Shown: positions 46,897 through 55,380 of the stretch, piece after piece | Numbering within the stretch: position 1 is the stretch's first letter | How the letters are laid out: each line of letters opens with the position of its first letter | From: UBA1429 sp964482225 | Lineage (GTDB): Bacteria > Chloroflexota > Anaerolineae > UBA1429 | NCBI GenBank assembly: GCA_964482225.1 | Contig: CAYZWT010000023.1 | Span: forward strand, 1 to 64,000 | Reading direction: 5' to 3' | DNA: 64,000 bases | Made by a program: the position numbers and the translations under genes | Notes under the pieces: generated by a model | What the model saw: only the letters and a program-made list of their open reading frames with translations | Database searches by the model: none | What the model was told of the DNA's origin: nothing

Positions 46897-48309
46897 ATGC
46901 CGCAACCGAACATCGTGTTCATCCTCATTGACGACATGGGCTGGCGCGATCTGGGCTGTTACGGCAGTTCATTCTACGAGACGCCCCATATTGACCGGCT
47001 GGCGGCCCAGGGCGTGCGTTTCACCGACGCCTATGCCGCGTGCCCGGTCTGTTCGCCCACCCGCGCCAGCATCCTGACGGGCAAGTATCCCGCCACCGTG
47101 GGCATCACCGACTGGATTGACTGGGGCAGCGAGACCCACCCTTGCCGGGGGCGGCTGGTGGATGTGCCCTACCGTAAAGAGCTGCCCGCCGGAGAGTACA
47201 CCCTGGCCCACGCCCTGGGCGCGGCGGGCTATGCCACCTGGCACGTGGGCAAGTGGCACCTGGGCGGGCCGGGCGCGGCCCCCACTGACCACGGGTTCGA
47301 CGTCAATGTCGGGGGCTGCCACTGGGGCTCGCCGGGCCGCGAGGGCTATTTCAGCCCCTGGGGCATCCCGGCCCTCAAGGAGGCCGACGTGCCGCCGGGC
47401 ACCTATCTCACCGATTACCTCACGGATCAGGCCATTTCCCTCATCGAGGGCGGCGGCGGGCGCCCCTTTTTCCTGAACCTCTGGTACTATACGGTGCACA
47501 CGCCCATCCAGGCCAAGCCCGAGACCATCGCCAAGTACGAGGCCAAGGCGCGGCGCCTGGGGCTGGATCGCATCGAGCCGATGGTCGAGGGGGAGCCGTT
47601 CCCCACCGAGCACAAGCGCCACCTGCGGGTGCAGCGCCGCCGCCTGCAATCGGATCCGGTGTACGCCGCCATGGTCGAGCACTTGGACGACAATGTGGGG
47701 CGGCTGCTGGACGCCTTGGAGCGCACCGGCCACGCCCAGGACACCATCCTGGTCTTTTTCTCCGACAATGGCGGGCTGGCCACCGCCGAGGGCTCGCCCA
47801 CCTGCAACGCGCCCCTGGCCGAGGGCAAGGGCTGGATGTACGAGGGCGGCACGCGTGAGCCGTTGCTGGTGCGCTGGCCGGGCGTTGCCCAGCCGGGCGA
47901 CTTGTGCGCCGAGCCGGTCACCAGCACCGATTTCTACCCGACCATCCTGGAGATGGCCGGGCTGCCCCTGCTGCCGCACCAGCACGTGGACGGCGTCAGC
48001 TTTCTGCCCTTGCTGCGCGGCAACACCGCCCCAGAGCGTGACGCCATCTACTGGCATTATCCCCACTATGGCAACCAGGGCGGCACCCCCGGCTGCTCGC
48101 TGCGGGCGGGCGATTACAAGCTGATCGAGTTCTTTGAGGATGGTCGCCTGGAGCTCTACAACCTGCGCGAGGACGTCTCCGAGGGGCGCAACCTGGCCGC
48201 AGAGTTGCCCGAGCTGACAGCCGAGCTGCACGCCCGGCTCGTGGCCTGGCGCGAGAGAGTCGAGGCCCAGATCCCGCAGCGCAACCCGAACTGGGGCGCG
48301 CAGCCGTGA
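46897..48309 (+). CDS. type I sulfatase
   Basis: A 470-residue sulfatase: metal ligands FILIDDMGWRDLG, formylglycine motif CSPTR with C52 to be oxidised, TGKYPATVGI, GYATWHVGKWHLGG, and SDNGG at the C-terminal metal half. There is no signal peptide, so it is cytosolic, or exported without one. Natural substrates of this subgroup are sulfated glycans. ATG 46897 follows GGAAAGGGGG. No formylglycine-generating enzyme or maturase is in the window. Confidence 0.93.
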   Translation: MPQPNIVFILIDDMGWRDLGCYGSSFYETPHIDRLAAQGVRFTDAYAACPVCSPTRASILTGKYPATVGITDWIDWGSETHPCRGRLVDVPYRKELPAGEYTLAHALGAAGYATWHVGKWHLGGPGAAPTDHGFDVNVGGCHWGSPGREGYFSPWGIPALKEADVPPGTYLTDYLTDQAISLIEGGGGRPFFLNLWYYTVHTPIQAKPETIAKYEAKARRLGLDRIEPMVEGEPFPTEHKRHLRVQRRRLQSDPVYAAMVEHLDDNVGRLLDALERTGHAQDTILVFFSDNGGLATAEGSPTCNAPLAEGKGWMYEGGTREPLLVRWPGVAQPGDLCAEPVTSTDFYPTILEMAGLPLLPHQHVDGVSFLPLLRGNTAPERDAIYWHYPHYGNQGGTPGCSLRAGDYKLIEFFEDGRLELYNLREDVSEGRNLAAELPELTAELHARLVAWRERVEAQIPQRNPNWGAQP

Positions 48310-48409
48310 CGAGCGCTACCGCTCTGGCAGGGTTGGGCCTATAATCAGGGCGTTTGCGCGTCGTCGCCGCCGTGCGCCGCCTGTTGCCATGCAAGAAAAG
48401 AGACTCACC

Positions 48410-49273
48410 ATGACCCAGAACGCCATCGTTGCCGAGAACCTGGTCTATCGCTACGGCCACCTCACGGCCGTGGACGACATCAGCTTTGCCGTGGCCGAAG
48501 GCGAGATCCTCGGCTTTCTGGGGCCCAACGGCGCCGGCAAGACCACCACCGTGCGCATGCTCACCGGCCAATCCAGGCCCCACGGCGGGCGTGCTCTTCT
48601 ATTGGGATTGGACGTGGCCCGCGAGACCGCCGCCGTCCAGGCCCAGATCGGCGTCTGCTTCGAGGTCGCCAATCTGTATGAGCAGATGTCCGCCATCGAG
48701 AACCTGGCCCTGTTCGGCAAGCTCTATGGCGTGCGCGACCTGGATGTGGACGCGCTGCTGCGGCGGGTGGGGCTGGATGGCCGGGGGCGCGACCGGGTGG
48801 CGGGCTATTCCAAGGGCATGAAGCAGCGCCTGATGGTGGCGCGGGCGCTGGCGCACCGGCCGCGCATTCTCTTTCTGGACGAGCCCACCGAGGGGCTGGA
48901 CCCTGTCTCTGCCGAGGCGATTCGCAACCTGGTGCTGGAGGAGCGCGCTCGGGGCGTTACTGTGTTTCTCACCACCCATGACATGCTAGAGGCGGACCGC
49001 ATCTGCGACCGGGTGGCCTTTATAAACCAGGGGCGCATCGCCGCCCTGGATACGCCCCACAGCCTCAAGCAGCGCTATGGCGCCCGCGTCATCGAGGCCC
49101 AGGTCCAGGGCGCCGGGGGCGCGTTGGAGACCCGCCAGATCGTGTTGGACAAGCCCGAGACGCCCGAGGCCGTGCAGGCGTTGTTCAGCCAGGAACAGGT
49201 GGTGACTATCCACAGCCGCGAGGCCAGCCTGGAGGACATTTTCATCCGGACCACCGGGCGAGGGCTGGCATGA
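48410..49273 (+). CDS. ABC-2 exporter ATP-binding protein
   Basis: A 287-residue ATPase: Walker A GPNGAGKTT, signature YSKGMKQRL, Walker B RILFLDEPTEGLDP, H-loop TTHDM, and a C-terminal DUF-type extension. The ATG at 48410 is used; an upstream ATG at 48389 adds seven residues. Its stop overlaps the first permease gene (ATGA). Such ATPases power export of drugs, lipids or Na+ through two ABC-2 permeases. Confidence 0.95.
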   Translation: MTQNAIVAENLVYRYGHLTAVDDISFAVAEGEILGFLGPNGAGKTTTVRMLTGQSRPHGGRALLLGLDVARETAAVQAQIGVCFEVANLYEQMSAIENLALFGKLYGVRDLDVDALLRRVGLDGRGRDRVAGYSKGMKQRLMVARALAHRPRILFLDEPTEGLDPVSAEAIRNLVLEERARGVTVFLTTHDMLEADRICDRVAFINQGRIAALDTPHSLKQRYGARVIEAQVQGAGGALETRQIVLDKPETPEAVQALFSQEQVVTIHSREASLEDIFIRTTGRGLA

Positions 49274-50349
49274 TGCACTGGCAAGCCATCGGCGCCCTGA
49301 TCTCCAAAGACCTGCGGTTGTTCTTTCGCAACCGTTTCTTTGCCTTTATCACGGTGCTGAGCCTGGTCGTCTTTATAGGCGTCTATTTCGTCATGCCCCG
49401 CACCGTGGATGAAACGATCTCGCTGGCGGTGTATGCCCCCGGCGCTGGCGGAGAGGCCCTGCTGCGCCTGATGCAGGCCGAGGGGGCCGAGGCCGAGGGC
49501 CTGATCCTGCTGATGATGGGTTCTGATGATGCCCTGCGCCAGGCTGTGCTGGATGAAGATGCGGTGGCCGGGTTGGCGTTGCCTGCCGATCTGCAACCGG
49601 CGCTGCTGGCGGGCGGGCGCCCCACCGTGGGGCTTTATTTGCGGGCCGACGCTGCCCCAGAGATGCAAGAGATGATGCAAGCCCTGATTGAGGGGCTATC
49701 GCTGGCCCTGAGCGGCCGGGCGTTGCAGATCGAGGTGCGCGCCGAGACCCTGGGCCCCGATCTGGCGGGCGAGCAGATCCCTTACCGCGACCGGATGCGC
49801 CCCCTGTTTGCCGTCATGGTGCTGATGATGGAGGTTTTTGGCCTGGCCTCGCTTCTCTCCGAAGAGATCGAGAGCGGCGCCATCCGCGCCCTGCTGGCGA
49901 CGCCCCTGGGCGTGAGGGAGTTGTTTGTGGCCAAGGGCGCTGTCAGCCTGCTCTTGAGCCTCAGCCAGGCGGTGCTGCTCCTGTGGGCCATCGGCGGGCT
50001 GGGACAGCAGGCGTTGATCCTGCTCGTTGCCCTGCTGTTGGGCGCTGCGATGGTGACGGGCGTGGGGTTCCTGGTGGCCGCCTCTGGGCGCGACATGCTT
50101 TCCGTCACCGGCCTGGCGATGCTGGCGCTCCTGCTGTTGAGTGTACCGCCCTTTGGGGTACTGTTCCCCGGCCTGGTGACGGGCTGGGCCCGCATCATCC
50201 CCTCTCACTACTTGGCGACTGTCGTACACCAGGCGGGCAACCTGGGCGCCGGCTGGGGCCAGATCTGGCAGCCGCTGCTGATTCTGTTGGCCTTTGATGT
50301 CGCCATCGGCTGGGCCGGAGTGGCCGTCCTCAAGCGGAGGTTCGCATGA
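49270..50349 (+). CDS. ABC-2 type permease, first subunit
   Basis: A 359-residue membrane protein with one helix near the N-terminus (about 22-42), a large outside loop (about 45-165) and five C-terminal helices (about 170-350). This is the ABC-2/NatB-like topology. It overlaps both the ATPase gene (start) and the second permease gene (end) by four bases. Confidence 0.9.
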   Translation: MMHWQAIGALISKDLRLFFRNRFFAFITVLSLVVFIGVYFVMPRTVDETISLAVYAPGAGGEALLRLMQAEGAEAEGLILLMMGSDDALRQAVLDEDAVAGLALPADLQPALLAGGRPTVGLYLRADAAPEMQEMMQALIEGLSLALSGRALQIEVRAETLGPDLAGEQIPYRDRMRPLFAVMVLMMEVFGLASLLSEEIESGAIRALLATPLGVRELFVAKGAVSLLLSLSQAVLLLWAIGGLGQQALILLVALLLGAAMVTGVGFLVAASGRDMLSVTGLAMLALLLLSVPPFGVLFPGLVTGWARIIPSHYLATVVHQAGNLGAGWGQIWQPLLILLAFDVAIGWAGVAVLKRRFA

Positions 50350-51404
50350 AGCTCAAACGCATCCTGGCGCTAATGGCCAAAGACCTGTTCCACGGCTCGC
50401 GCAGCCTGATCTTTGTCTTTGCCGTGGTGATTCCGTTGGTGGCCAGCCTGGTGATCTCGCTGCTGCTGGGCACCCTCTTTGAGGGCAAGCCGCGCCTGGG
50501 CCTGGCCGATCCGGGCGGCTCGGCGCTGGCCGGCGAGCTGGCCCAGCTCGATTACCTGACGACCCGTTCCTATAAAGACGCGACGGCCCTGCGGCGCGAC
50601 GTGGAGCGCGGCGCCCTGGACATGGGGATCGTGCTGCCCGCCGGGGTGGACCAGGCGTTGGCCGAGGGCCGCGTCGCTGCGCTGGATGTCTATGTCTGGG
50701 GAGAGAGCCTGATCAAGGATCGCACCGTGCTGGCGGCGGCCCTTGCGCGCCAGGTGATGGCCCTCTCAGGGGGCGGGCCGCCCGTCGAGGTGATTACCAC
50801 CCTGCTGGGCGATGGGCGCGCCATTACCTGGGCTGAGCGTCTCTTTCCCCTGATCGTGATCATGACCATCGTCCTGGGGGGCACAATGGCGCCCGCCACC
50901 TCGCTGGTGCAGGAGAAGCAGGCCCGCACCCTGACGGCTCTGACCATTACGCCCGCCAGCTATGGCGAAGTGCTCATCGCCAAGGCCGCCGTGGGCGCTC
51001 TGGTCACCACCATCATGGGCGTCGCGATCCTGGCCCTGAACCGCGCCTTTGGCGTCCAGCCTGTGCTCATGGTCGGGCTGGTGGCCCTGAGCGCGCTGCT
51101 GGCCGCCGAGTTCGGCGTGATCCTGGGCACTCTGGTGGGCGATATCAGCACGCTGTTCACGGTGGTCAAGGGGTTGGGCATCCTGCTGTATGCGCCCGCC
51201 ATCTTTTACCTGTTCCCCGAGCTGCCCGGCTGGTTGGCGCGGCTCTTTCCCACCTACTATATGCTGGGGCCCATCGTCGAGGTGAGCATGTCCGGGGCCG
51301 GCTGGGGCGAGATCCGCGGGGATGTGGCGATCCTCTGCGGCCTGATCGTGGCAGGGGGCGTGGCCGCCGGCCTGATCGCGCGGCGGACGATGCAGCGGGC
51401 CTGA
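50346..51404 (+). CDS. ABC-2 type permease, second subunit
   Basis: A 352-residue membrane protein with the same layout as its neighbour: first helix about 18-40, outside domain about 42-170, and five C-terminal helices (about 175-345). The two permeases are distant paralogues (both have TxLVxK-type charged spots). With the ATPase they form a three-gene exporter. A perfect 12-bp terminator hairpin ends the unit. Confidence 0.9.
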   Translation: MKLKRILALMAKDLFHGSRSLIFVFAVVIPLVASLVISLLLGTLFEGKPRLGLADPGGSALAGELAQLDYLTTRSYKDATALRRDVERGALDMGIVLPAGVDQALAEGRVAALDVYVWGESLIKDRTVLAAALARQVMALSGGGPPVEVITTLLGDGRAITWAERLFPLIVIMTIVLGGTMAPATSLVQEKQARTLTALTITPASYGEVLIAKAAVGALVTTIMGVAILALNRAFGVQPVLMVGLVALSALLAAEFGVILGTLVGDISTLFTVVKGLGILLYAPAIFYLFPELPGWLARLFPTYYMLGPIVEVSMSGAGWGEIRGDVAILCGLIVAGGVAAGLIARRTMQRA

Positions 51405-51429
51405 GGCAGAGGCGCCACAACGCAACGCC

Positions 51430-51462
51430 AAGAGCGCAGCAGACCGATCTTGCTGCGCTCTT
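51430..51462. terminator. terminator between the exporter operon and the ribosomal-protein gene
   Basis: AAGAGCGCAGCA (51430-51441) and its exact complement (51451-51462) flank a 9-base loop; TTGTAT follows. It lies in a gap between convergent units and may stop both. Confidence 0.7.
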
Positions 51463-51529
51463 GTATACGCCAGTCCGCCGCGCCCCCTTGTATGGCGGCG
51501 CGGCGGGCGCCTGATAATGCTATGCTAAC

Positions 51530-51622
51530 CTAGCGACGGCGCTGGAAACGCATCTTTTTCCGCATCTTGCGGTACTTGTGACGCGCGATCTTTTTCCGAC
51601 GCTTTTTGATCACACTACCCAT
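51530..51622 (-). CDS. bS22-like (AURKAIP1/COX24-domain) ribosomal protein
   Basis: A 30-residue, very basic protein (starts MGSVIKKRRKKIARHKYRK, ends QRRR). The MGSVIKKRRK start and K/R-rich rest match the AURKAIP1/COX24 family, which includes the small-subunit protein bS22 found in actinobacterial ribosomes and relatives in other phyla. ATG 51622 has GGAGAGAGGTG upstream. It is too short for usual gene finders. It would sit near the decoding centre of the 30S subunit. Confidence 0.85.
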   Translation of the reverse strand: MGSVIKKRRKKIARHKYRKMRKKMRFQRRR

Positions 51623-51718
51623 ATATTCACCTCTCTCCTTGCAGGATTCTATATACAGATCATAGCACAGGTGCGGGTTTCTGACGAATCGCAGGGTTGA
51701 TCCGCCTGATGCGCCGCG

Positions 51719-52183
51719 TCACTCCTCATCCTCAGCGCCAGGCGGCGAGGGCTGGATGATCTCGATCACCTGTCCGTGTACGTCAACGACGATGCGAAAG
51801 CCATACACCCGCAGCAGAGGCGCCCATTGGTCAGGGTCACTCTGGCGGATGCTCTGGCCCATATTGCGGATAGAGGCCTCCAGCGCGGCCTTGGCCAGGA
51901 TATCGTCGGTGCCCATCATCTCGAGGATCTGTTGCACCAGTTCCTCGCGCATGGGCAACATCTGCTCTTGCAGGGCGGCAATGACGGCATTATCAACGCG
52001 AAAGGCCTCCACGTGCCGCATGAACCCATCATCCGGGATGGCATAATGGGCCACGCCGCCAATGCTGACCACCGGCGCCTCCTCGCCAGCCTGGTTGTAC
52101 ACAAGGCCGGGGAACACCGCTTTGCGCAGCGCCAGGTCATCCTGCGAATCGGTTGGTTGGGGCGATCCAGTTTCACCGGTCAT
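51719..52183 (-). CDS. soluble protein, function unknown
   Basis: A 154-residue acidic protein. The region 20-60 (LRKAVFPGLVYNQAGEEAPVVSIGGVAHYAIPDDGFMRHV) resembles beta-rich domains; 65-120 is helical (AALQEQMLPMREELVQQILEMMGTDD). It ends with EIIQPSPPGAEDEE. ATG 52183 follows AAGGAGGTATCC, a perfect ribosome site. No family is recognised; similar Chloroflexota proteins are annotated only as hypothetical. Confidence 0.7.
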   Translation of the reverse strand: MTGETGSPQPTDSQDDLALRKAVFPGLVYNQAGEEAPVVSIGGVAHYAIPDDGFMRHVEAFRVDNAVIAALQEQMLPMREELVQQILEMMGTDDILAKAALEASIRNMGQSIRQSDPDQWAPLLRVYGFRIVVDVHGQVIEIIQPSPPGAEDEE

Positions 52184-52311
52184 AGCGGATACCTCCTTGT
52201 GCAGACACCCTTGATTATAGGGGAGGGGCATACTATGTCAACCGGCGTGCCTGAGGGCAGGGCTGCTCCCCGGTTTGTGGCGCGCCTGGCCTCTATGGTA
52301 AGATAGCCGCA

Positions 52312-53691
52312 ATGAACAAGACGCCGAACCATGAACCCGAGCAAGAGCTGAGCGACCGCGAGCGCGAGATCCTGGCTTTGGTCGCCACAGGCGCCACCAA
52401 CCAGCAGATCGCCAGGGCGCTGTACATCAGTCCCAACACGGTCAAGACGCACCTGCGCAACATCTTTGCCAAGCTGGGTGTGGAATCGCGCACCGAGGCG
52501 ACCCTATTTGCCATCCAGCGCGGCCTGGTTGTCGTAGAGGGCCAGGAGGGCGGCGCCCCTGAGGCGGGCGCCATCGAGCCGCCCACGCCCGAGGCGGCCC
52601 TGGAGCGTTATTGGGCCAGCCAGCGCGGCCTGCGCCCCCTGGGTTGGGCGCGTTCCCTGGCGCTGGCCGCCTCTCTGCTCTTGGCGCTGCTGGTGTTGCT
52701 CTGGCCCGGCCCGCGCCCCAGCGGCGCCCAGCCGGGCGCCGATACCCGCCTGTTCGATCTCCCCAACCCCGGCCAGGCCGAGGGCGAACAGGGGACCCTT
52801 TCGCGGTGGCGCGATGGGGCCCAGATGCCAGGCCCTGCTGGGCGCTTTGCCCAGGCCGAGGTGGGCGGCCTGATCTATGTCATCAGCGGCGCCGGTCCGG
52901 AGGGCCTCACAGACGCGGTGCGGGTGTATGACGTCGCGAAAGACGTTTGGGAGCATGGCAGCCCCAAACCCACGCCCGCGGCCAACATCGGCGCGGCTGT
53001 GCTGGAGGGCCGCATCTATGTGCCCGGCGGCCTTGGAAGCGATGGCATGCCCTTGGATCGCCTCGAGATCTATGAACCCTTGGAGGATCGTTGGACCCAA
53101 GGCCCGTCTCTGCCGGTGCCCCTGTGCGCCTATGCCATTGTGGCCTATGGCCAGGGGTTCTACCTGCTGGGCGGCTGGGACGGCCAGCGCTATCTGGATA
53201 CTGTGTATTACTATGACATAAAGGGCGAGACTTGGCGCCTTGAGGGCCAGATGCCCACGCCCCGGGGCTTTGCCGCCGCTGCCCTGGCCGATGGCCGCAT
53301 CTACCTGGTGGGCGGGTACGATGGCGAGGCCGAATACCGCACCTGCGAGTCCTATGATCCAGCCCTGGCCCAGGCGGGGCTGGACCCCTGGCGCTCTCAC
53401 GCGCCCATGCGCTCGGGCCGCGCTGGCCACGCCAGTGTGACGGTGCTGGGGCACCTATACGTCTTGGGCGGCGGCTGGGAGCAACCCTTTGCCGTGAACG
53501 AACGCTATGACGTGGCCAACGACGTGTGGTCCACCTTTGATAGCCCCGTGGTGGGCGAGTGGCGCACCCTGGGCGCCTCGCGCATAGATACCGGCGCGGG
53601 CACCTTTATCTACACCATTGGCGGCTGGAGCGGCAACTATCTCAGCGCCGTCAGGGCCTATCAGGCGTTCTATCGCATCTATCTGCCATAG
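52312..53691 (+). CDS. membrane-anchored LuxR-type regulator with extracytoplasmic Kelch propeller
   Basis: A 459-residue protein. Residues 12-76 are a LuxR/GerE helix-turn-helix (LSDREREILALVATGATNQQIAR, NTVKTHLRNIFAKL). A Pro-rich linker leads to one membrane helix (113-132), then about five to six Kelch repeats (155-455; for example DAVRVYDVAKDVWEHG, LDRLEIYEPLEDRWTQGP, YYYDIKGETWRLEG, ERYDVANDVWSTF). The HTH is cytosolic and the beta-propeller outside. It thus resembles ToxR-like one-component sensors, but with a Kelch ectodomain. It precedes an OsmC gene by 11 bases; no kinase partner is present. Confidence 0.9.
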   Translation: MNKTPNHEPEQELSDREREILALVATGATNQQIARALYISPNTVKTHLRNIFAKLGVESRTEATLFAIQRGLVVVEGQEGGAPEAGAIEPPTPEAALERYWASQRGLRPLGWARSLALAASLLLALLVLLWPGPRPSGAQPGADTRLFDLPNPGQAEGEQGTLSRWRDGAQMPGPAGRFAQAEVGGLIYVISGAGPEGLTDAVRVYDVAKDVWEHGSPKPTPAANIGAAVLEGRIYVPGGLGSDGMPLDRLEIYEPLEDRWTQGPSLPVPLCAYAIVAYGQGFYLLGGWDGQRYLDTVYYYDIKGETWRLEGQMPTPRGFAAAALADGRIYLVGGYDGEAEYRTCESYDPALAQAGLDPWRSHAPMRSGRAGHASVTVLGHLYVLGGGWEQPFAVNERYDVANDVWSTFDSPVVGEWRTLGASRIDTGAGTFIYTIGGWSGNYLSAVRAYQAFYRIYLP

Positions 53692-53702
53692 AAGGGAGCG
53701 GC

Positions 53703-54131
53703 GTGGCGGGAGCAGAGTATCGCGCACAGGTCAAGTGGATCGAGGGGTTGCAGTTCGTGGCCCGGGGGCTGGGCTCGGAGACGGCGATTGTGCTGGATGG
53801 CGCCGTAGAGAACGGCGGCCTGGGCCAGGGCCTGCGCCCCTTTGAGGCGTTGCTTTCGGCGATGGCGGGCTGCTCCGCGATGGACGTGGTGCTCATCCTG
53901 CAAAAGATGCGCCAGGAGGTCACGGGGCTGACCGTCAACGTGGTGGGCGAGCGCGGCGAAGAGCATCCCCGCCCCCTGGTGCGGGCCACCATCGAGTATG
54001 TGGTGCGGGGCCAAGGCCTCTCGCCCCAGGCCGTGGAGCGCGCCGTGCGCCTCTCCCAGACCAAGTACTGCGGCGTCATTGCCAGCCTCAAGACCGAGGT
54101 GCAAGCGACCTATCGCGTCGAAGAGGGGTGA
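53703..54131 (+). CDS. OsmC/Ohr-family protein
   Basis: A 142-residue protein with the OsmC fold: GLGSETAIVLDGAVENGGLGQGLRPFEALLSAMAGCSAMDVVLIL (resolving/peroxidatic first Cys in AGCSAMD) and the second Cys in SQTKYCGVIASL. Both Cys of the peroxidase pair are present. GTG 53703 follows AAGGGAG. It reduces organic hydroperoxides with a thiol partner; the thioredoxin reductase gene is elsewhere in the window. It follows the LuxR-Kelch gene by 11 bases, so the two may share a transcript. Confidence 0.92.
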   Translation: MAGAEYRAQVKWIEGLQFVARGLGSETAIVLDGAVENGGLGQGLRPFEALLSAMAGCSAMDVVLILQKMRQEVTGLTVNVVGERGEEHPRPLVRATIEYVVRGQGLSPQAVERAVRLSQTKYCGVIASLKTEVQATYRVEEG

Positions 54132-54148
54132 CCGGCGCCCGGCTATGG

Positions 54149-54154
54149 TATAAT
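54149..54154 (+). promoter_or_regulatory. perfect -10 (TATAAT) of the YlxP-like gene
   Basis: TATAAT lies 30 bases before the ATG at 54184. A candidate -35, GTGACC (54128-54133), is only 15 bases upstream, so the promoter is tentative. Confidence 0.4.
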
Positions 54155-54183
54155 ACCGGCATCGCGCAGGAGCAAGAGCCCGG

Positions 54184-54468
54184 ATGATCGTCGGTTTGCT
54201 GACCATCGAGCTTCAGGTGCCCGAGAGCGGTTCGCTCAAACACAAGCGCCAGGTGGTGCGCTCGCTGGTGGACCGCATCCGCCAGGGGTTCAATGTCTCT
54301 GTGGCCGAGGTGGATCACCTGGATAGCTGGCAACTGGCGACCCTGGCGGTGGCCTGCGTCTCGGGCGACGTGAGCGTGGCCCAACAGGTGATGCAGCGCG
54401 TGGTGGATTTCGTCGAGGGCCAGCGGCTGGACTTGGTGCTGCTTGATTACCAGACCGAGCTGCTATAG
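54184..54468 (+). CDS. ylxP: DUF503/YlxP family protein
   Basis: A 94-residue protein of the YlxP family: MIVGLLTIELQVPESGSLKHKRQVVRSLVDRIRQGFNVSVAEV, then DSWQLATLAVACVSGD. In Bacillus the gene often lies in the nusA-infB-rbfA cluster, hinting at a ribosome-associated role. Here it stands apart, next to small membrane protein genes. Ribosome site is GGAGCAAGAGCC. Confidence 0.9.
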   Translation: MIVGLLTIELQVPESGSLKHKRQVVRSLVDRIRQGFNVSVAEVDHLDSWQLATLAVACVSGDVSVAQQVMQRVVDFVEGQRLDLVLLDYQTELL

Positions 54469-54503
54469 GATGCAGGCGTGTCCGCACCCAAAAGGAGGGG
54501 AGC

Positions 54504-54791
54504 GTGTTCTACGATGTGGTCGCCATAGCCAGAGATTGGTCGCTCATCCTGTTGGTGTTGGAGGGAATGCTGCTCTGCGCGCTGCCGCTGGTGATCCTGT
54601 TGCAGGTGACCAAGTGGCTGCGCGGGTTCCTGCCGCGCGTTCGGCCCGCCCTCAAGAACGCGCACGCGTCAGTGGTGAGGGTCTCGATGGGCATTGATCG
54701 GGCACTGGCCGCCATGCGCGCTCCTATCCTCTGGGCCGAGGGCCTGCGGGCCAGGGTGCGCGGCATTTATCGCGTCTGGAAGCGCGCCTGA
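54504..54791 (+). CDS. single-helix membrane protein, function unknown
   Basis: A 95-residue protein with one strong helix (about 13-37, LILLVLEGMLLCALPLVILLQV) and a basic C-terminal half that carries amphipathic helices (RALAAMRAPILWAEGLRARVRGIYR). GTG 54504 follows AAAGGAGGGGAGC. No family is recognised. The gene is followed 17 bases later by another small membrane gene. Confidence 0.65.
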   Translation: MFYDVVAIARDWSLILLVLEGMLLCALPLVILLQVTKWLRGFLPRVRPALKNAHASVVRVSMGIDRALAAMRAPILWAEGLRARVRGIYRVWKRA

Positions 54792-54808
54792 GGCGCAGGA
54801 GGTGTAAT

Positions 54809-55015
54809 GTGCAAAAGAGCATGCGCTTTGTGATCGCCGGTGTGGCGCTGGGGGCTATCCTGGGCGCCGTAGTGGCCCTGGTTGTTGCCCGGGTTGCGCA
54901 GCCTGACCAGGATGGGGAACCCCAGGAGCCGCTGCCCGAGCTGGGGGCGTCGCGCATCGCCCGCCTAGGGCTGCTGGTGCTGGGCGCCGTGCGCGAGATC
55001 CTGTCCATCACCTAG
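54809..55015 (+). CDS. small membrane protein, function unknown
   Basis: A 68-residue protein: one glycine/alanine-rich helix (about 7-28, VIAGVALGAILGAVVALVVA), an acidic Pro-rich link (PDQDGEPQEPLPEL), and an amphipathic C-terminal part. GTG 54809 follows GGAGGTGTAAT. It looks like a YtxH-like small envelope protein, but the match is weak. Confidence 0.6.
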   Translation: MQKSMRFVIAGVALGAILGAVVALVVARVAQPDQDGEPQEPLPELGASRIARLGLLVLGAVREILSIT

Positions 55016-55060
55016 CCTTGTCCGGCAGAGACTGGACCAGCCGCGCAGAGAGCGAGATAG

Positions 55061-55094
55061 GCCAGAGACGGCCTGACCGCGAGGCGTCTCTGGC
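55061..55094. terminator. 10-bp hairpin downstream of small membrane genes
   Basis: GCCAGAGACG (55061-55070) and CGTCTCTGGC (55085-55094) are exact complements with a 14-base loop; TCTTTG follows. Likely terminator. The 55016-55428 gap holds this, a possible transposase-like remnant at 55204-55380, and the NfnAB promoter. Confidence 0.55.
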
Positions 55095-55203
55095 TCTTTG
55101 CGAGAGAGCGTCCTCAGAAGCCGCGAGGCAGGTGACCCTTTGCGAGAATCGTCTCTCAGCGTTGTGATGATGAGGCACACACCGCGCACGAGGATGCCTA
55201 CAG

Positions 55204-55380
55204 ATGGGATTTAGCAGGGGCACGATAGCGAGGATAGTTGCGCTGCTGGAGGCCGACATAAGGGCCTGGGTCGAGAGTCACCCAAAGGCCACAGAGGCGG
55301 ATCTGGAGGCCGAGTTGCAGGAAGGGATGCAGCGCCTGGGGGCTGCTTGTCTCGGGCAACTTGGACACGTCCCCGCGCGG
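55204..55380 (+). pseudogene. possible remnant of a transposase or other helical gene
   Basis: The frame encodes an acidic helical segment (ADIRAWVESHPKATEADLEAELQEG, cut here) reading straight into the NfnB frame without a stop. Its composition recalls N-terminal parts of ISKra4-type transposases, but this is not established. The promoter of the next gene lies inside its end, so it is unlikely to be part of NfnB. Weak claim. Confidence 0.2.

Noticed and set aside
46969..48231. 420-residue minus-strand frame over the sulfatase
   Set aside because: The sulfatase motifs are on the plus strand; the reverse frame shows no domain and is a shadow of high GC content.
48340..48345. TATAAT as the promoter of the ABC-exporter operon
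   Set aside because: The -10 match is perfect, but no -35 or extended -10 was found at proper spacing, so I do not list it as a promoter.
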